Counted from the first letter of the stretch, positions 1 through 6,159 are shown. The stretch: 8,127 nt of DNA from Alphaproteobacteria bacterium (GCA_028293055.1 JAQGLD010000037.1:1-8127); one strand, 5' to 3'. Notes: a model not told the origin generated them from the letters alone. Translations and numbers: made by a program.

Positions 1-60
1 ACATATTTTGCTGCTATAGCGGGATTGCGTCATCATGGCGAGCGGGTTTAGCCTCCGCTC

Positions 61-447
61 ATGACCGCAAACCTCGCCGCCTTCGCCATCCATGTCGACG
101 ACACCGACCGTGCCATCGCCTTTTACGAGGGCGTGTTCGGATGGTCCTTCGAGCCCTGGGGGCCACCCGGCTTCTACCTGATCCATACCGGCGACGAGAC
201 TTCGCCGGGCGTGCAGCGGTTGATGCACAAGCGTCACGAGCCTCGCACCGGCACGGGCCTCAACGGACTGGAATGCACCTTGTCGGTCGAGGATGTCGAC
301 GACATCGCCGCGCGGGTGGTGGCGAATGGCGGAGAGGTGGTGATGGGCAAGTCGGTGATCCCGACGGTCGGCGCCCTGATCTATTTCCACGACACCGAGG
401 GCAACCGCCTCGGCGCGATGAAGTACGAGATGCCGCCGCATATCTGA
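61..447 (+). CDS. VOC (glyoxalase/bleomycin-resistance fold) family protein
   Basis: The 128-residue protein is the size of a single VOC module, a fold that usually dimerises to build a metal-dependent active site. The N-terminus has the typical strand-then-helix pattern, with H11 in 'FAIHVDD' at a usual first metal-ligand position, followed by 'RAIAFYEGVFGW' (residues 17-28), the classic FYxxxFGW segment. The C-terminus carries 'FHDTEGNRLGAMKYE' (109-123), the usual DxxGN turn and last strand with a possible acidic ligand. VOC proteins include lyases, dioxygenases, isomerases and drug-binding proteins; nothing here fixes the substrate. The ATG at 61 is chosen because it places the first beta strand at the expected position, although no clear Shine-Dalgarno precedes it. 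The gene lies 208 nt upstream of gatC on the same strand, separated by a palindromic repeat, so co-transcription is uncertain. Confidence 0.88.
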   Translation: MTANLAAFAIHVDDTDRAIAFYEGVFGWSFEPWGPPGFYLIHTGDETSPGVQRLMHKRHEPRTGTGLNGLECTLSVEDVDDIAARVVANGGEVVMGKSVIPTVGALIYFHDTEGNRLGAMKYEMPPHI

Positions 448-456
448 GAAGGCAGT

Positions 457-538
457 TTCCCGGCAAAGGCCGGGATCCAGCTCTGCCTGCGACGCTCACC
501 GGGCGGCACCCGACTGGACCCCGGCCTTCGACGGGGAA
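457..538. repeat. Palindromic intergenic repeat, family A, copy 1 (VOC-gatC gap)
   Basis: The left arm (457-480) and right arm (514-538) are inverted near-copies. The left reads TTCCCGGC, then AAGGCCGGGATCCAG; the reverse complement of the right reads TTCCCCG, then GAAGGCCGGGGTCCAG. About 33 nt separate them. On the minus strand the right-arm-type sequence would translate as 'SWIPAFAG', a signature commonly produced by this kind of repeat in alphaproteobacteria. The same family recurs at 1014-1098. It sits 10 nt after the VOC stop codon and could form a large RNA hairpin that attenuates read-through towards gatC. The rest of the gap (539-655) shows no confident promoter or gene. Confidence 0.8.
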
Positions 539-655
539 CAGCGAGCGCCTGCGCCAATTCACCCACAGTCGTGAATGCCTCAAGCCCCGCAATTCCTTGA
601 TGCAGTGCAGCGCGGATGCTAGCGGCGCGTGACATTCACCTGATGGTTGATTTTG

Positions 656-943
656 ATGTCCGTAGACGCCGCCACCGTACGCCATATCGCGCGTCTCGCC
701 CGCATCGCCGTGAGCGATGCCGAGGTCGAGGCGCTCGCTCCGGAGCTCAGCAACATTCTCGGCTGGGTCGAGCAATTGGCCGAGGTCGACGTGTCCGGCG
801 TCGAGCCGATGACCGCTGTCATCCCCAACATCTTGCGCCTGCGCGACGATGTCGTCACCGACGGCGGCATTCGCGAGGATGTTCTGGCCAACGCACCGGT
901 GGCGGAGCACGGCTTCTTCGCGGTTCCCAAGGTGATCGAATGA
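656..943 (+). CDS. gatC: Asp-tRNA(Asn)/Glu-tRNA(Gln) amidotransferase subunit GatC
   Basis: GatC is the small clamp subunit that wraps around and stabilises GatA against GatB in the cytoplasmic GatCAB amidotransferase, which converts misacylated Glu-tRNA(Gln) or Asp-tRNA(Asn) to the amide form. The 95-residue length is normal for the family. The N-terminal helix '[19 protein letters not shown]' and the C-terminal features '[12 protein letters not shown]', 'NAP' and the terminal 'FFAVPKVIE' are diagnostic. I chose the ATG at 656 because 'MSVDAATV' is the usual start; the frame stays open to an upstream TTG at 647, but that only adds three unconserved residues. There is no strong Shine-Dalgarno. 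The stop forms ATGA with the start of a small open frame at 940, and gatA follows after a repeat-filled gap of 163 nt. Confidence 0.96.
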   Translation: MSVDAATVRHIARLARIAVSDAEVEALAPELSNILGWVEQLAEVDVSGVEPMTAVIPNILRLRDDVVTDGGIREDVLANAPVAEHGFFAVPKVIE

Positions 944-1110
944 TGGCGAAACCTGCGAACTTCGCGAACTTAGCGGGCGTCGTCCCGGCCCTCCCCGTCA
1001 TCCCGGCCCCCCTCGTCATCCCGGCGCAGGCCGGGATCTCGTCGCGACTTGCCGCGGCGTCGTTGCGGCCTGAGACCCCGGCCTCCGCCGGGGCGACGGT
1101 GGCGGCATGA
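940..1110 (+). CDS. Repeat-derived bridging ORF between gatC and gatA (putative)
   Basis: This 56-codon open frame starts at an ATG that overlaps the gatC stop (ATGA, 940-943) and ends at a TGA that overlaps the gatA start (ATGA, 1107-1110). Its content is largely the translation of a palindromic repeat: 'VVPALP', 'VIPAPL', 'VIPAQAGIS' and later 'PETPASAGA'. It matches no protein family I recognise. The protein itself is probably functionless. The exact 4-nt overlap at both ends means a terminating GatC ribosome could restart here and be delivered to the gatA start, preserving translational coupling despite the insertion. In GC-rich DNA open frames of this length arise easily by chance, so its reality as a translated unit is uncertain. 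Confidence 0.3.
   Translation: MMAKPANFANLAGVVPALPVIPAPLVIPAQAGISSRLAAASLRPETPASAGATVAA
978..1098. repeat. Palindromic repeat, family A, copy 2, with 18-bp stepped prelude (gatC-gatA gap)
   Basis: The core element spans 1014-1098: a left arm CGTCATCCCGGCGCAGG...GGGATCTC (1014-1040) and a right arm GAGACCCCGGCCTCCGCCGG...GCGACG (1072-1098), inverted near-copies of each other. In front of the core, CGTCGTCCCGGCC begins at 978 and CGTCATCCCGGCC at 996. With the core start at 1014 this gives three related units at an exact 18-bp period, translating as [12 protein letters not shown] and VIPAQA in the bridging frame. It is the same family as 457-538. It fills most of the gatC-gatA gap and would form a stable hairpin in the operon mRNA. 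Confidence 0.8.
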
Positions 1111-2588
1111 CCGGCCTCACCGATCTCGGCATCGCCGCCATCCGCGACGGAGTCGCGGACGGTTCGGTCTCCGCCCGTGAGGTCGCCGAGGCCTATATCG
1201 CCGCGGTCGAGGCCGGCCGCCCGCTCAATGCCTTCACGGTCGAAACTCCCGAACATGCGCTCGCCGCCGCCGATACGGCCGATGCGGCCCGAGCCTCGGG
1301 CGAGCTCAAGCCGCTGTCGGGCGTACCGCTCGGCATCAAGGACCTGTTCGCCACCGAAGGTGTCGATACCACGGCCGGCAGCAGGATCCTTTCCGGCTTC
1401 AAGCCGCGCTACGAATCGACGGTCAGCGGCAAGTTGTTCGCCGCCGGCGCAGGAATGCTCGGCAAGCTCAACATGGACGAGTTCGCGATGGGCTCGTCGA
1501 ACGAGACCAGCGCCTGGGGCCCCGTCCTGTCGCCCTGGCGGCGCAAGGACGGTGGCAATGCCGCGCTGACCCCGGGCGGTAGCTCGGGCGGTTCGGCTTC
1601 GGCCGTGTCGGCGCGGCTGGCGCCGGGCGTGACCGGCACCGACACCGGCGGCTCGATCCGCCAGCCGGCGGCCTTCACCGGCATCAGCGGGATCAAGCCG
1701 ACCTACGGCCGCTGCTCGCGCTGGGGCATCGTCGCCTTCGCCTCGTCGCTCGACCAGGCCGGGCCGATGGCCCGCGACGTGCGCGACTGCGCGATCCTGC
1801 TCGAGGCGATGGCGGGCTTCGACCCGAAGGATTCGACCTCGCTCGACCTGCCGGTGCCGAACTGGGAAGCGGCCCTGTCGTCGGACCTGCGAGGCAAGAA
1901 GGTCGGCATCCCCAGGGAATATCGGATCGACGGCGTGCCCGAGGAGATCGGCCGGGTCTGGGATCACGGCATCGCTTTGTTGAAGGATGCCGGCGCGGAG
2001 ATCGTCGAAGTCTCGCTGCCGCATACGAAATACGCGCTGCCGACCTATTACATCATCGCCCCGGCCGAGGCCTCGTCCAATCTCGCCCGCTACGACGGGG
2101 TGCGCTACGGGCGTCGGGTCCAGCCCGAGCAGGGCGGGCTCACCGAGATGTACGAGGCGACCAGGGCGGAAGGCTTCGGCGCCGAGGTCAAGCGCCGGAT
2201 CATGATCGGCACCTATGTGCTCTCGGCAGGCTTTTACGACGCCTATTTCAACCAGGCGCAGAAGGTGCGGGCATTGATCGCGCGCGACTTCGATCAGGCC
2301 TGGGCGAGCTGCGACCTGCTGCTCACCCCGACCGCGCCGAGCGCCGCCTTCGGCCTCGGCGAGAAGATGGCCGACCCGATCGCCATGTATCTGAACGACG
2401 TTTTCGCGGTGCCAGCCAGCCTCGCCGGCCTTCCGGCGATGTCGGTGCCCGGGGGCGTGGACGGCCAGGGCCTGCCGCTCGGCCTCCAGATCATCGGCCG
2501 CCCGCTCGACGAGCAAAGCGTGCTCGATGCGGGCCTCGCGATCGAGGAGCGCTCCGGCTTCACCGCCCGGGCGGAGAGATGGTGGTGA
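1107..2588 (+). CDS. gatA: Asp-tRNA(Asn)/Glu-tRNA(Gln) amidotransferase subunit GatA
   Basis: GatA is the glutaminase subunit. It hydrolyses glutamine and sends ammonia to GatB for transamidation of misacylated tRNA in the cytoplasm. The 493-residue protein belongs to the amidase-signature family. The catalytic Ser-cisSer-Lys triad is visible: K78 in 'VPLGIKD', S159 in 'PGGSSGGS' and nucleophile S183 in '[11 protein letters not shown]'. The signature stretch continues as '[16 protein letters not shown]' (192-207). A short segment at about 143-152 ('[10 protein letters not shown]') precedes the GGSSGG loop. Late conserved motifs such as 'LLTPTAP' and '[10 protein letters not shown]' are present, and the protein ends in a family-like C-terminus ('ERWW'). 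The ATG at 1107 gives '[16 protein letters not shown]', the usual N-terminal helix; no good Shine-Dalgarno precedes it, which fits start by coupling. gatB follows after a repeat-filled gap of 196 nt. Confidence 0.97.
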   Translation: MTGLTDLGIAAIRDGVADGSVSAREVAEAYIAAVEAGRPLNAFTVETPEHALAAADTADAARASGELKPLSGVPLGIKDLFATEGVDTTAGSRILSGFKPRYESTVSGKLFAAGAGMLGKLNMDEFAMGSSNETSAWGPVLSPWRRKDGGNAALTPGGSSGGSASAVSARLAPGVTGTDTGGSIRQPAAFTGISGIKPTYGRCSRWGIVAFASSLDQAGPMARDVRDCAILLEAMAGFDPKDSTSLDLPVPNWEAALSSDLRGKKVGIPREYRIDGVPEEIGRVWDHGIALLKDAGAEIVEVSLPHTKYALPTYYIIAPAEASSNLARYDGVRYGRRVQPEQGGLTEMYEATRAEGFGAEVKRRIMIGTYVLSAGFYDAYFNQAQKVRALIARDFDQAWASCDLLLTPTAPSAAFGLGEKMADPIAMYLNDVFAVPASLAGLPAMSVPGGVDGQGLPLGLQIIGRPLDEQSVLDAGLAIEERSGFTARAERWW

Positions 2589-2785
2589 TCGCCGCCCCAA
2601 TCCTCCCCATCTTCGATGGGGAGGGGACCCACCCGCAGGGTGGGGGAGGGGTAGCTGCGCTGGACTTCGAGAGTCTCGAGCGAACTACCTCCATGTCGAC
2701 GCCTTTTACCCCTCCACCATGCTTCGCATGGTCCCCCTCCCCACCGCTGCGCGGCAGGGAGGACAAGAATGAGCAGGCACAATAA
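2585..2785 (+). CDS. Repeat-derived bridging ORF between gatA and gatB (putative)
   Basis: The open frame can start at GTG 2585, giving a GTGA overlap with the gatA stop, with GGAGAG at 2573-2578 six bases upstream. An ATG at 2579 in the same frame is an alternative. It runs 66 codons through the whole inverted-repeat element and stops at a TAA whose last A is the first base of the gatB ATG (TAATG, 2783-2787). The product is Pro/Gly-rich repeat translation with no recognisable domain. As with the frame between gatC and gatA, the likely value is in coupling, not in the peptide. Two other partly open frames also cross this stretch, so chance cannot be ruled out. Confidence 0.28.
   Translation: MIAAPILPIFDGEGTHPQGGGGVAALDFESLERTTSMSTPFTPPPCFAWSPSPPLRGREDKNEQAQ
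2601..2763. repeat. MITE-like inverted-repeat element, family B (gatA-gatB gap)
   Basis: The left arm (2601-2653) begins TCCTCCCC and ends GGGGGAGGGGTA; the right arm (2708-2763) is its inverted counterpart, beginning TACCCCTCCACC and ending GGCAGGGAGGA. Each arm contains its own hairpin: CCCCATCTTCGATGGGG at 2605-2621, and CCATGCTTCGCATGG inside 2708-2735. The roughly 54-bp centre carries the perfect palindrome CGAGAGTCTCG (2668-2678). The element is flanked on both sides by CAA (2598-2600 and 2764-2766), which could be a 3-bp target duplication or chance. No transposase is encoded. It resembles the CCCCTCC/GGTCCCCC-type repeats that are common between genes in sphingomonads. It lies entirely between gatA and gatB. 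Confidence 0.85.
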
Positions 2786-4323
2786 TGACTGACTCAACCT
2801 ATCGCATCCACGGTGCCACCGGCGAATGGGAGGTGGTGATCGGGCTCGAGGTACATGCCCAGATCAGCACCCGGGCCAAGCTCTTCTCCGGCGCCTCGAC
2901 CGAGTTCGGCGCCGAGCCCAACAGCCAGGTCAGCCTGGTCGACGCTGCCATGCCTGGAATGCTTCCCGTTCCCAACCGGGAATGCATCCGCCAGGCGGTG
3001 CGCACCGGAATGGCGCTGGAGGCCCGCATCAACCCCTGGTCGCGCTTCGACCGGAAGAATTACTTCTACGCCGATCTGCCGCAGGGCTATCAGATCAGCC
3101 AGCTCTACCACCCGATCGTCGGCGAGGGCGAAATCGAGATATTGCTCGACGACAAGGACGAGGGTTCCGCCAAGACGGTCGGGATCGAGCGAATCCATAT
3201 CGAGCAGGATGCCGGCAAGCTCATGCACGATCAGCATCCCAGCTTCTCCTATGTCGACCTCAACCGCTCCGGCGTCGCCCTGATGGAGATCGTCTCCAAG
3301 CCCGACATGCGCAGCCCCGAGGAAGCGGGCGCCTATGTCCGCAAGCTCCGATCGATCCTGCGATATGTGGGCAGCTGCGACGGCAATATGGAGCAGGGCA
3401 GCATGCGCGCCGACGTGAACGTCAGCGTCCGCAAGCCCGGCGGCGAGCTCGGCACCCGCACCGAGACCAAGAATGTGAACTCGGTTCGCTTCATCATGGC
3501 GGCGATCGAATATGAGGCCAATCGCCAGGTCGATGTGCTCGAGGGCGGCGGCAAGATCGTCCAGGAAACCCGCTTGTTCGATCCCGACAAGATCGAGACC
3601 CGCAGCCTCCGCTCCAAGGAGGAAGCGCACGATTACCGCTACTTCCCCGATCCGGATCTGCTTCCGGTCGAGCTTTCGGACGATTTCCTCATCGAGTGCC
3701 GCTCCAGCCTCCCCGAGCTGCCCGACGCGAAGCGCCGCCGCTACGAAAATTCGCTCGGCCTGTCGCCCTACAACGCGACGGTGCTGACCGCCGAGGTCGA
3801 GACCGCGCGCTGGTTCGAGGCGCTTCTCGCCGGCCTCGGCGTGACCAGCGCCCCCGCGGAGCCGGGCGCCGGAGCCTGGACCCCGGCCTCTGCCGAGGAT
3901 CAGGACAAGGCGAAGCGCGCCGCCAACTGGCTGCTCTCCGATTTGTTCGGGGCGCTCAACCGGCTTGGCCGAAGCATCGAGGACAGCCCTGTCTCGCCCG
4001 CCCAGGCCGCGGAGCTGCTCGGGCTCGTCGCCGACGGAACCTTGTCCGGAACGCTCGGCAAGCAGGTGTTCGAGATCATGCTCGAGACTGGAGGCGATCC
4101 GGCGAAGATCGTGGAGGAGCGAGGCCTCAAGCAGACGTCGGATACCGGCGCGATCGAAAAGGTGATCGCCGAAGTCCTCGCCGCCAATCCGGACAAGGTC
4201 GCCGAATATCGGTCGGGCAAGGACAAATTGTTCGGCTTCTTCGTCGGCCAGACGATGCGGGCGATGGCCGGCAAGGGCAATCCGCAGGTGATCAACGATC
4301 TCCTCAAAAAGGCGCTCGCCTGA
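2785..4323 (+). CDS. gatB: Asp-tRNA(Asn)/Glu-tRNA(Gln) amidotransferase subunit GatB
   Basis: GatB binds the misacylated tRNA, phosphorylates the aminoacyl side chain using ATP and transfers ammonia supplied by GatA. The 512-residue protein has the N-terminal catalytic domain at about 14-300 ('[12 protein letters not shown]' 15-26, '[16 protein letters not shown]' 91-106, '[19 protein letters not shown]' 156-174, '[11 protein letters not shown]' 282-292). The C-terminal GatB/YqeY tRNA-binding domain follows, ending '[17 protein letters not shown]'. It is a little longer than most family members. The extra length fits a Pro/Gly/Ala segment at about residues 354-372 ('[19 protein letters not shown]') between the helical and tail regions, which looks repeat-derived (separate entry). 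The ATG at 2785 leaves the usual short N-terminal extension; the only Shine-Dalgarno candidate is a weak AGG. It is the last gene of the gat operon, and 85 nt separate it from the next gene. Confidence 0.97.
   Translation: MTDSTYRIHGATGEWEVVIGLEVHAQISTRAKLFSGASTEFGAEPNSQVSLVDAAMPGMLPVPNRECIRQAVRTGMALEARINPWSRFDRKNYFYADLPQGYQISQLYHPIVGEGEIEILLDDKDEGSAKTVGIERIHIEQDAGKLMHDQHPSFSYVDLNRSGVALMEIVSKPDMRSPEEAGAYVRKLRSILRYVGSCDGNMEQGSMRADVNVSVRKPGGELGTRTETKNVNSVRFIMAAIEYEANRQVDVLEGGGKIVQETRLFDPDKIETRSLRSKEEAHDYRYFPDPDLLPVELSDDFLIECRSSLPELPDAKRRRYENSLGLSPYNATVLTAEVETARWFEALLAGLGVTSAPAEPGAGAWTPASAEDQDKAKRAANWLLSDLFGALNRLGRSIEDSPVSPAQAAELLGLVADGTLSGTLGKQVFEIMLETGGDPAKIVEERGLKQTSDTGAIEKVIAEVLAANPDKVAEYRSGKDKLFGFFVGQTMRAMAGKGNPQVINDLLKKALA
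3844..3900 (+). repeat. Degenerate in-frame family A repeat inside gatB (putative)
   Basis: Residues 354-372 of GatB read '[19 protein letters not shown]'. This parallels the peptide that family A repeats give in the same phase: VIPAQAGI...ETPASAG in the gatC-gatA gap, and SWIPAFAG on the minus strand in the VOC-gatC gap. At the DNA level CTGGACCCCGGCCT (3876-3889) exactly matches the right arm of copy 1 (514-527). GCCGGG (3861-3866) and CCCGGC (3882-3887) remain as short inverted arms. The reading frame is kept. I infer a palindromic element inserted in frame in a tolerant linker and then decayed. Chance similarity in Pro/Ala-rich coding DNA remains possible. Confidence 0.45.
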
Positions 4324-4393
4324 GCCGGACCCGGTTTCCTCCTAGGTCGGCGATTGACGCCGGACGCCGCCCGCGCCAGTTTCGGGCCGGGGC

Positions 4394-4401
4394 AGGAGGG
4401 G
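4394..4401 (+). promoter_or_regulatory. Strong Shine-Dalgarno for the four-helix membrane protein gene
   Basis: AGGAGGGG ends seven bases before the ATG at 4409 and is the clearest ribosome-binding site on the plus strand of the window. It fixes this start over the in-frame ATG at 4421. It also suggests independent translation of this gene, in contrast to the weak sites in front of gatC, gatA and gatB. Confidence 0.75.
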
Positions 4402-4408
4402 AAATAGA

Positions 4409-5278
4409 ATGCGGCGACTGATGGAGGCCGGCGGCCTGGTCATGGCGGGTCTTGCGACTGCGCTCGGCACCGCGATTCTGGTGACTGCGATCTTGATGCT
4501 CACCGGATGGGATCCGTTGAGCCTCGTCGTCAAGGCAATCGTCCCGGTCGGAGCGATCGGATGCGGAGCGCTTGCGGCATCCGGATATTATTTCGGCGCG
4601 AAATGGCTTCACCAGGAGGTCACCAAGGCCCTGTTGTTCCAGATGGTGGCGACGGCGGCGGCGACCCTGCTCCTTTATTACGGGCTGGTTTATGCGCTGG
4701 TCATCGCGACCGCTCCGGTCGGCACGCCACTGCCCGGCTTCGGCGAGTTCCTCGATCGCTGGCTGACCCAGACCCATGTCTATCAGAGCCTGAGCCACCA
4801 GCCGACCGTCGACCTCGGCGAGGCCGGCGGGGACGCCTATTTCAATGCGATATTGGAATTCGTCGGTCTCACTATCGGCGGTCTCTGGGTGGTGTTCGCG
4901 TTGATGCGCCAGCCCGCCTGCCCGGCCTGCGGGAAATATCTGCGTGTGCTTGCCCGCAAGCAGGATCTGTTCGCGGACGACGACAGCTTAGCCGCTTATT
5001 ATCATCACGAGTTCGACCATCCGGTCGACAGCGCCGAGTTCGCCCGCCACGTCGGCCACAGGCACAAGGCGCCGCTCCGGCCCGGGACGATACGCGTGTC
5101 GACGCAAGTACTCGCCTGTCCGACCTGCTCAACTCAGTCGGTCGAGGAAATCCTGAGCCTCAACGACGGGCGCGAATGGCGCGAGGCCGACGGCGGCCGA
5201 AGCGTCGACGTACCGGCAGGGGCCGATGTCGCCTCCGCCTATCGAACCGGCCAGCCGGGCGTGTCGTCTGCGGCCTGA
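4409..5278 (+). CDS. Hypothetical membrane protein with four helices and two CxxC pairs
   Basis: I do not recognise a family for this 289-residue protein. Hydrophobic segments suitable for membrane spanning lie at about 8-31, 37-62, 74-101 and 147-166. A hydrophilic stretch between the third and fourth helices (about 102-146) would be on the opposite face from the C-terminal domain. Directly after helix four comes 'CPACGKYLRV' (C171, C174), and 'CPTCSTQ' (C237, C240) follows 63 residues later. These two CxxC knuckles could make a zinc-ribbon-like site; a His-rich stretch lies between them (H199, H200, H204, H214, H217, H219). The tail from about 255 looks disordered. A plausible topology puts the Cys/His domain in the cytoplasm. 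The gene has its own Shine-Dalgarno, lies 85 nt after gatB, and ends before a palindromic repeat at a convergent junction. Function is unknown. Confidence 0.82.
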   Translation: MRRLMEAGGLVMAGLATALGTAILVTAILMLTGWDPLSLVVKAIVPVGAIGCGALAASGYYFGAKWLHQEVTKALLFQMVATAAATLLLYYGLVYALVIATAPVGTPLPGFGEFLDRWLTQTHVYQSLSHQPTVDLGEAGGDAYFNAILEFVGLTIGGLWVVFALMRQPACPACGKYLRVLARKQDLFADDDSLAAYYHHEFDHPVDSAEFARHVGHRHKAPLRPGTIRVSTQVLACPTCSTQSVEEILSLNDGREWREADGGRSVDVPAGADVASAYRTGQPGVSSAA

Positions 5279-5284
5279 GGCCCG

Positions 5285-5393
5285 CTAGAGCGATTTGTAG
5301 TCAGATGGAATCATCTGACGACTCGCAAATCGTGGCAATTCAAGACTCTAGAGCGGGCGGTCCGATGCAATCGGATCGCACACGGCTCTAGAG
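5285..5393. repeat. CTCTAGAG-bounded double palindromic repeat (convergent gap)
   Basis: Three boxes carry the CTAGAG core: CTAGAGC at 5285-5291, CTCTAGAGC at 5346-5354 and GCTCTAGAG at 5385-5393. They divide the stretch into two palindromic modules. Module one has nested arms CGATTTG (5291-5297) with CAAATCG (5326-5332), and TCAGATG (5301-5307) with CATCTGA (5312-5318). Module two has TCCGAT (5361-5366) with ATCGGA (5370-5375) around a GCA loop, closed by CTAGAGC/GCTCTAG. It resembles the CTAGAGC-type intergenic repeats widespread in alphaproteobacteria. It begins seven bases after the stop of the upstream plus-strand gene and may also help terminate transcription there. Confidence 0.85.
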
Positions 5394-5398
5394 ATCAA

Positions 5399-5427
5399 GG
5401 GTGGAACTGAACCATCCAGTCCCACCC
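5399..5427 (-). terminator. Hairpin downstream of the DUF4398-like gene, probable terminator
   Basis: GGGTGGAACTG (5399-5409) and CAGTCCCACCC (5417-5427) form an 11-bp stem with a 7-base loop. The single mismatch becomes a G-U pair in minus-strand RNA, which favours a role for the minus-strand gene, whose stop codon lies 27 bases upstream. Only a weak T-rich stretch (CTTGATCTCT) follows on that strand, so it is not a textbook intrinsic terminator. Confidence 0.5.
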
Positions 5428-5454
5428 GATCGTGTTCGTCGCTGCGATCAGCCC

Positions 5455-6135
5455 CTAGTGCGTAACGACTGTCGTGGTCGTCTTCGTCTTGTGTGTCGTT
5501 GCCGCGCGAACCGGGCGGCGGACCACGCGGCGGGTGACCACCCTGCGCGTCGCAGCACGATGCGTCGTCGTCGCGCGGACCGGCGCCGTACGGGTCGTGC
5601 TTTCATGCTCGGTCGTCACCGTCGTGGTCTGCGGCGGCGCCGCTGCGGGGACTGCTACCACGACCGGAGCGGGCGGCGGAGCATTGCGTGCGGCATCCGC
5701 CGCCGCTGAGGCGTCGCGCGCGGCCTGCTCGGCGGCATCGGCGCGGGCATTGGCCGCCGCCGCATCCTCGCGGGCCTCCGTCGTGGCGTGCTCGGCCCGC
5801 GCCTGGCTGGCCTGGTCTGCCGCCTGGCGGTCGCGCTGCGAAGCGCCCATCGCCAGGTCCGCGAGTTCGGCGGCGTGGTTCGCCGCGTCGAAGGCCTGGT
5901 GCTCGTGTCCGCGGGCAAGCTCCTCGCGCGCCTCGCGGAGCGCGGCCTGTGCCTCGGCGGTCGCCCTCGGCGCCGCTCCCGCGCCGCCGACCTGAGCGGC
6001 GGCGCTGATCTTGGCGTCTGCGGCGGCGATCGCGGCACGCGCGCGGCCTTCGTTCGACGAAGCGAGCGATGGCGTCGCGAAGAGAAGGAGGGCGGTGACC
6101 GCGACCCCCTGGGCAAGATGCAATGAGCGGTGCAT
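5455..6135 (-). CDS. Exported DUF4398-like Ala-rich helical protein with cationic tail
   Basis: The 226-residue protein begins with a signal peptide (1-25: a short basic start, hydrophobic 'VAVTALLLFA', then 'TPSLA' before SS), so it should be periplasmic or outer-membrane associated. Residues 30-150 are Ala-rich, with charged spacing typical of long helices or coiled coil. The part 'RARAAIAAADAKISAAAQVGG' through 'LADLAMGASQRDRQAADQA' resembles DUF4398, often found N-terminal to OmpA-type domains. No OmpA domain follows here. Instead there is a Pro/Ala linker (152-168), a Thr-rich stretch and a basic tail with 'RRVVTRRVVRRPVR' (197-210), ending 'TKTTTTVVTH'. The tail could bind anionic envelope polymers, but this is inference. 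The start is supported by CTCCT at 6144-6148 (AGGAG on this strand, 8 nt before ATG). It is divergent from the halogenase gene and convergent with the membrane protein gene. Confidence 0.82.
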   Translation of the reverse strand: MHRSLHLAQGVAVTALLLFATPSLASSNEGRARAAIAAADAKISAAAQVGGAGAAPRATAEAQAALREAREELARGHEHQAFDAANHAAELADLAMGASQRDRQAADQASQARAEHATTEAREDAAAANARADAAEQAARDASAAADAARNAPPPAPVVVAVPAAAPPQTTTVTTEHESTTRTAPVRATTTHRAATRRVVTRRVVRRPVRAATTHKTKTTTTVVTH

Positions 6136-6143
6136 TTCAGATA

Positions 6144-6148
6144 CTCCT
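6144..6148 (-). promoter_or_regulatory. Shine-Dalgarno of the DUF4398-like gene
   Basis: The minus strand reads AGGAG here, 8 bases before the ATG at 6135-6133. This is an optimal placement that supports the chosen start and signal peptide. Confidence 0.7.
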
Positions 6149-6159
6149 GGATACTGGGA

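Noticed and set aside
597..625. TTGATG, 17-bp spacer, TAGCGG as a gat promoter
   Set aside because: The -10 match is poor and such pairs occur by chance; not supportable without transcript data.
381..635. An 84-codon minus-strand gene in the VOC-gatC gap
   Set aside because: Its second half is repeat plus antisense VOC sequence, and the first part has poor codon bias. Kept only as a possible remnant in the findings.
647..655. TTG at 647 as an earlier gatC start
   Set aside because: It adds only three unconserved residues and has no better ribosome-binding site than ATG 656, where the family N-terminus begins.
855..2600. A 581-codon open frame on the minus strand opposite gatA
   Set aside because: It is antisense to a clearly real gatA, has Arg/Gly/Ala-biased low-complexity content and no recognisable domain. 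It is a typical shadow frame in GC-rich DNA.
2794..3630. A 278-codon minus-strand frame opposite gatB
   Set aside because: Shadow of gatB; no domain and no credible start signal.
5474..5995. A 173-codon plus-strand frame opposite the DUF4398-like gene
   Set aside because: Low-complexity antisense translation of Ala/Thr/Arg-rich codons; the minus-strand gene has a signal peptide and a good ribosome-binding site.
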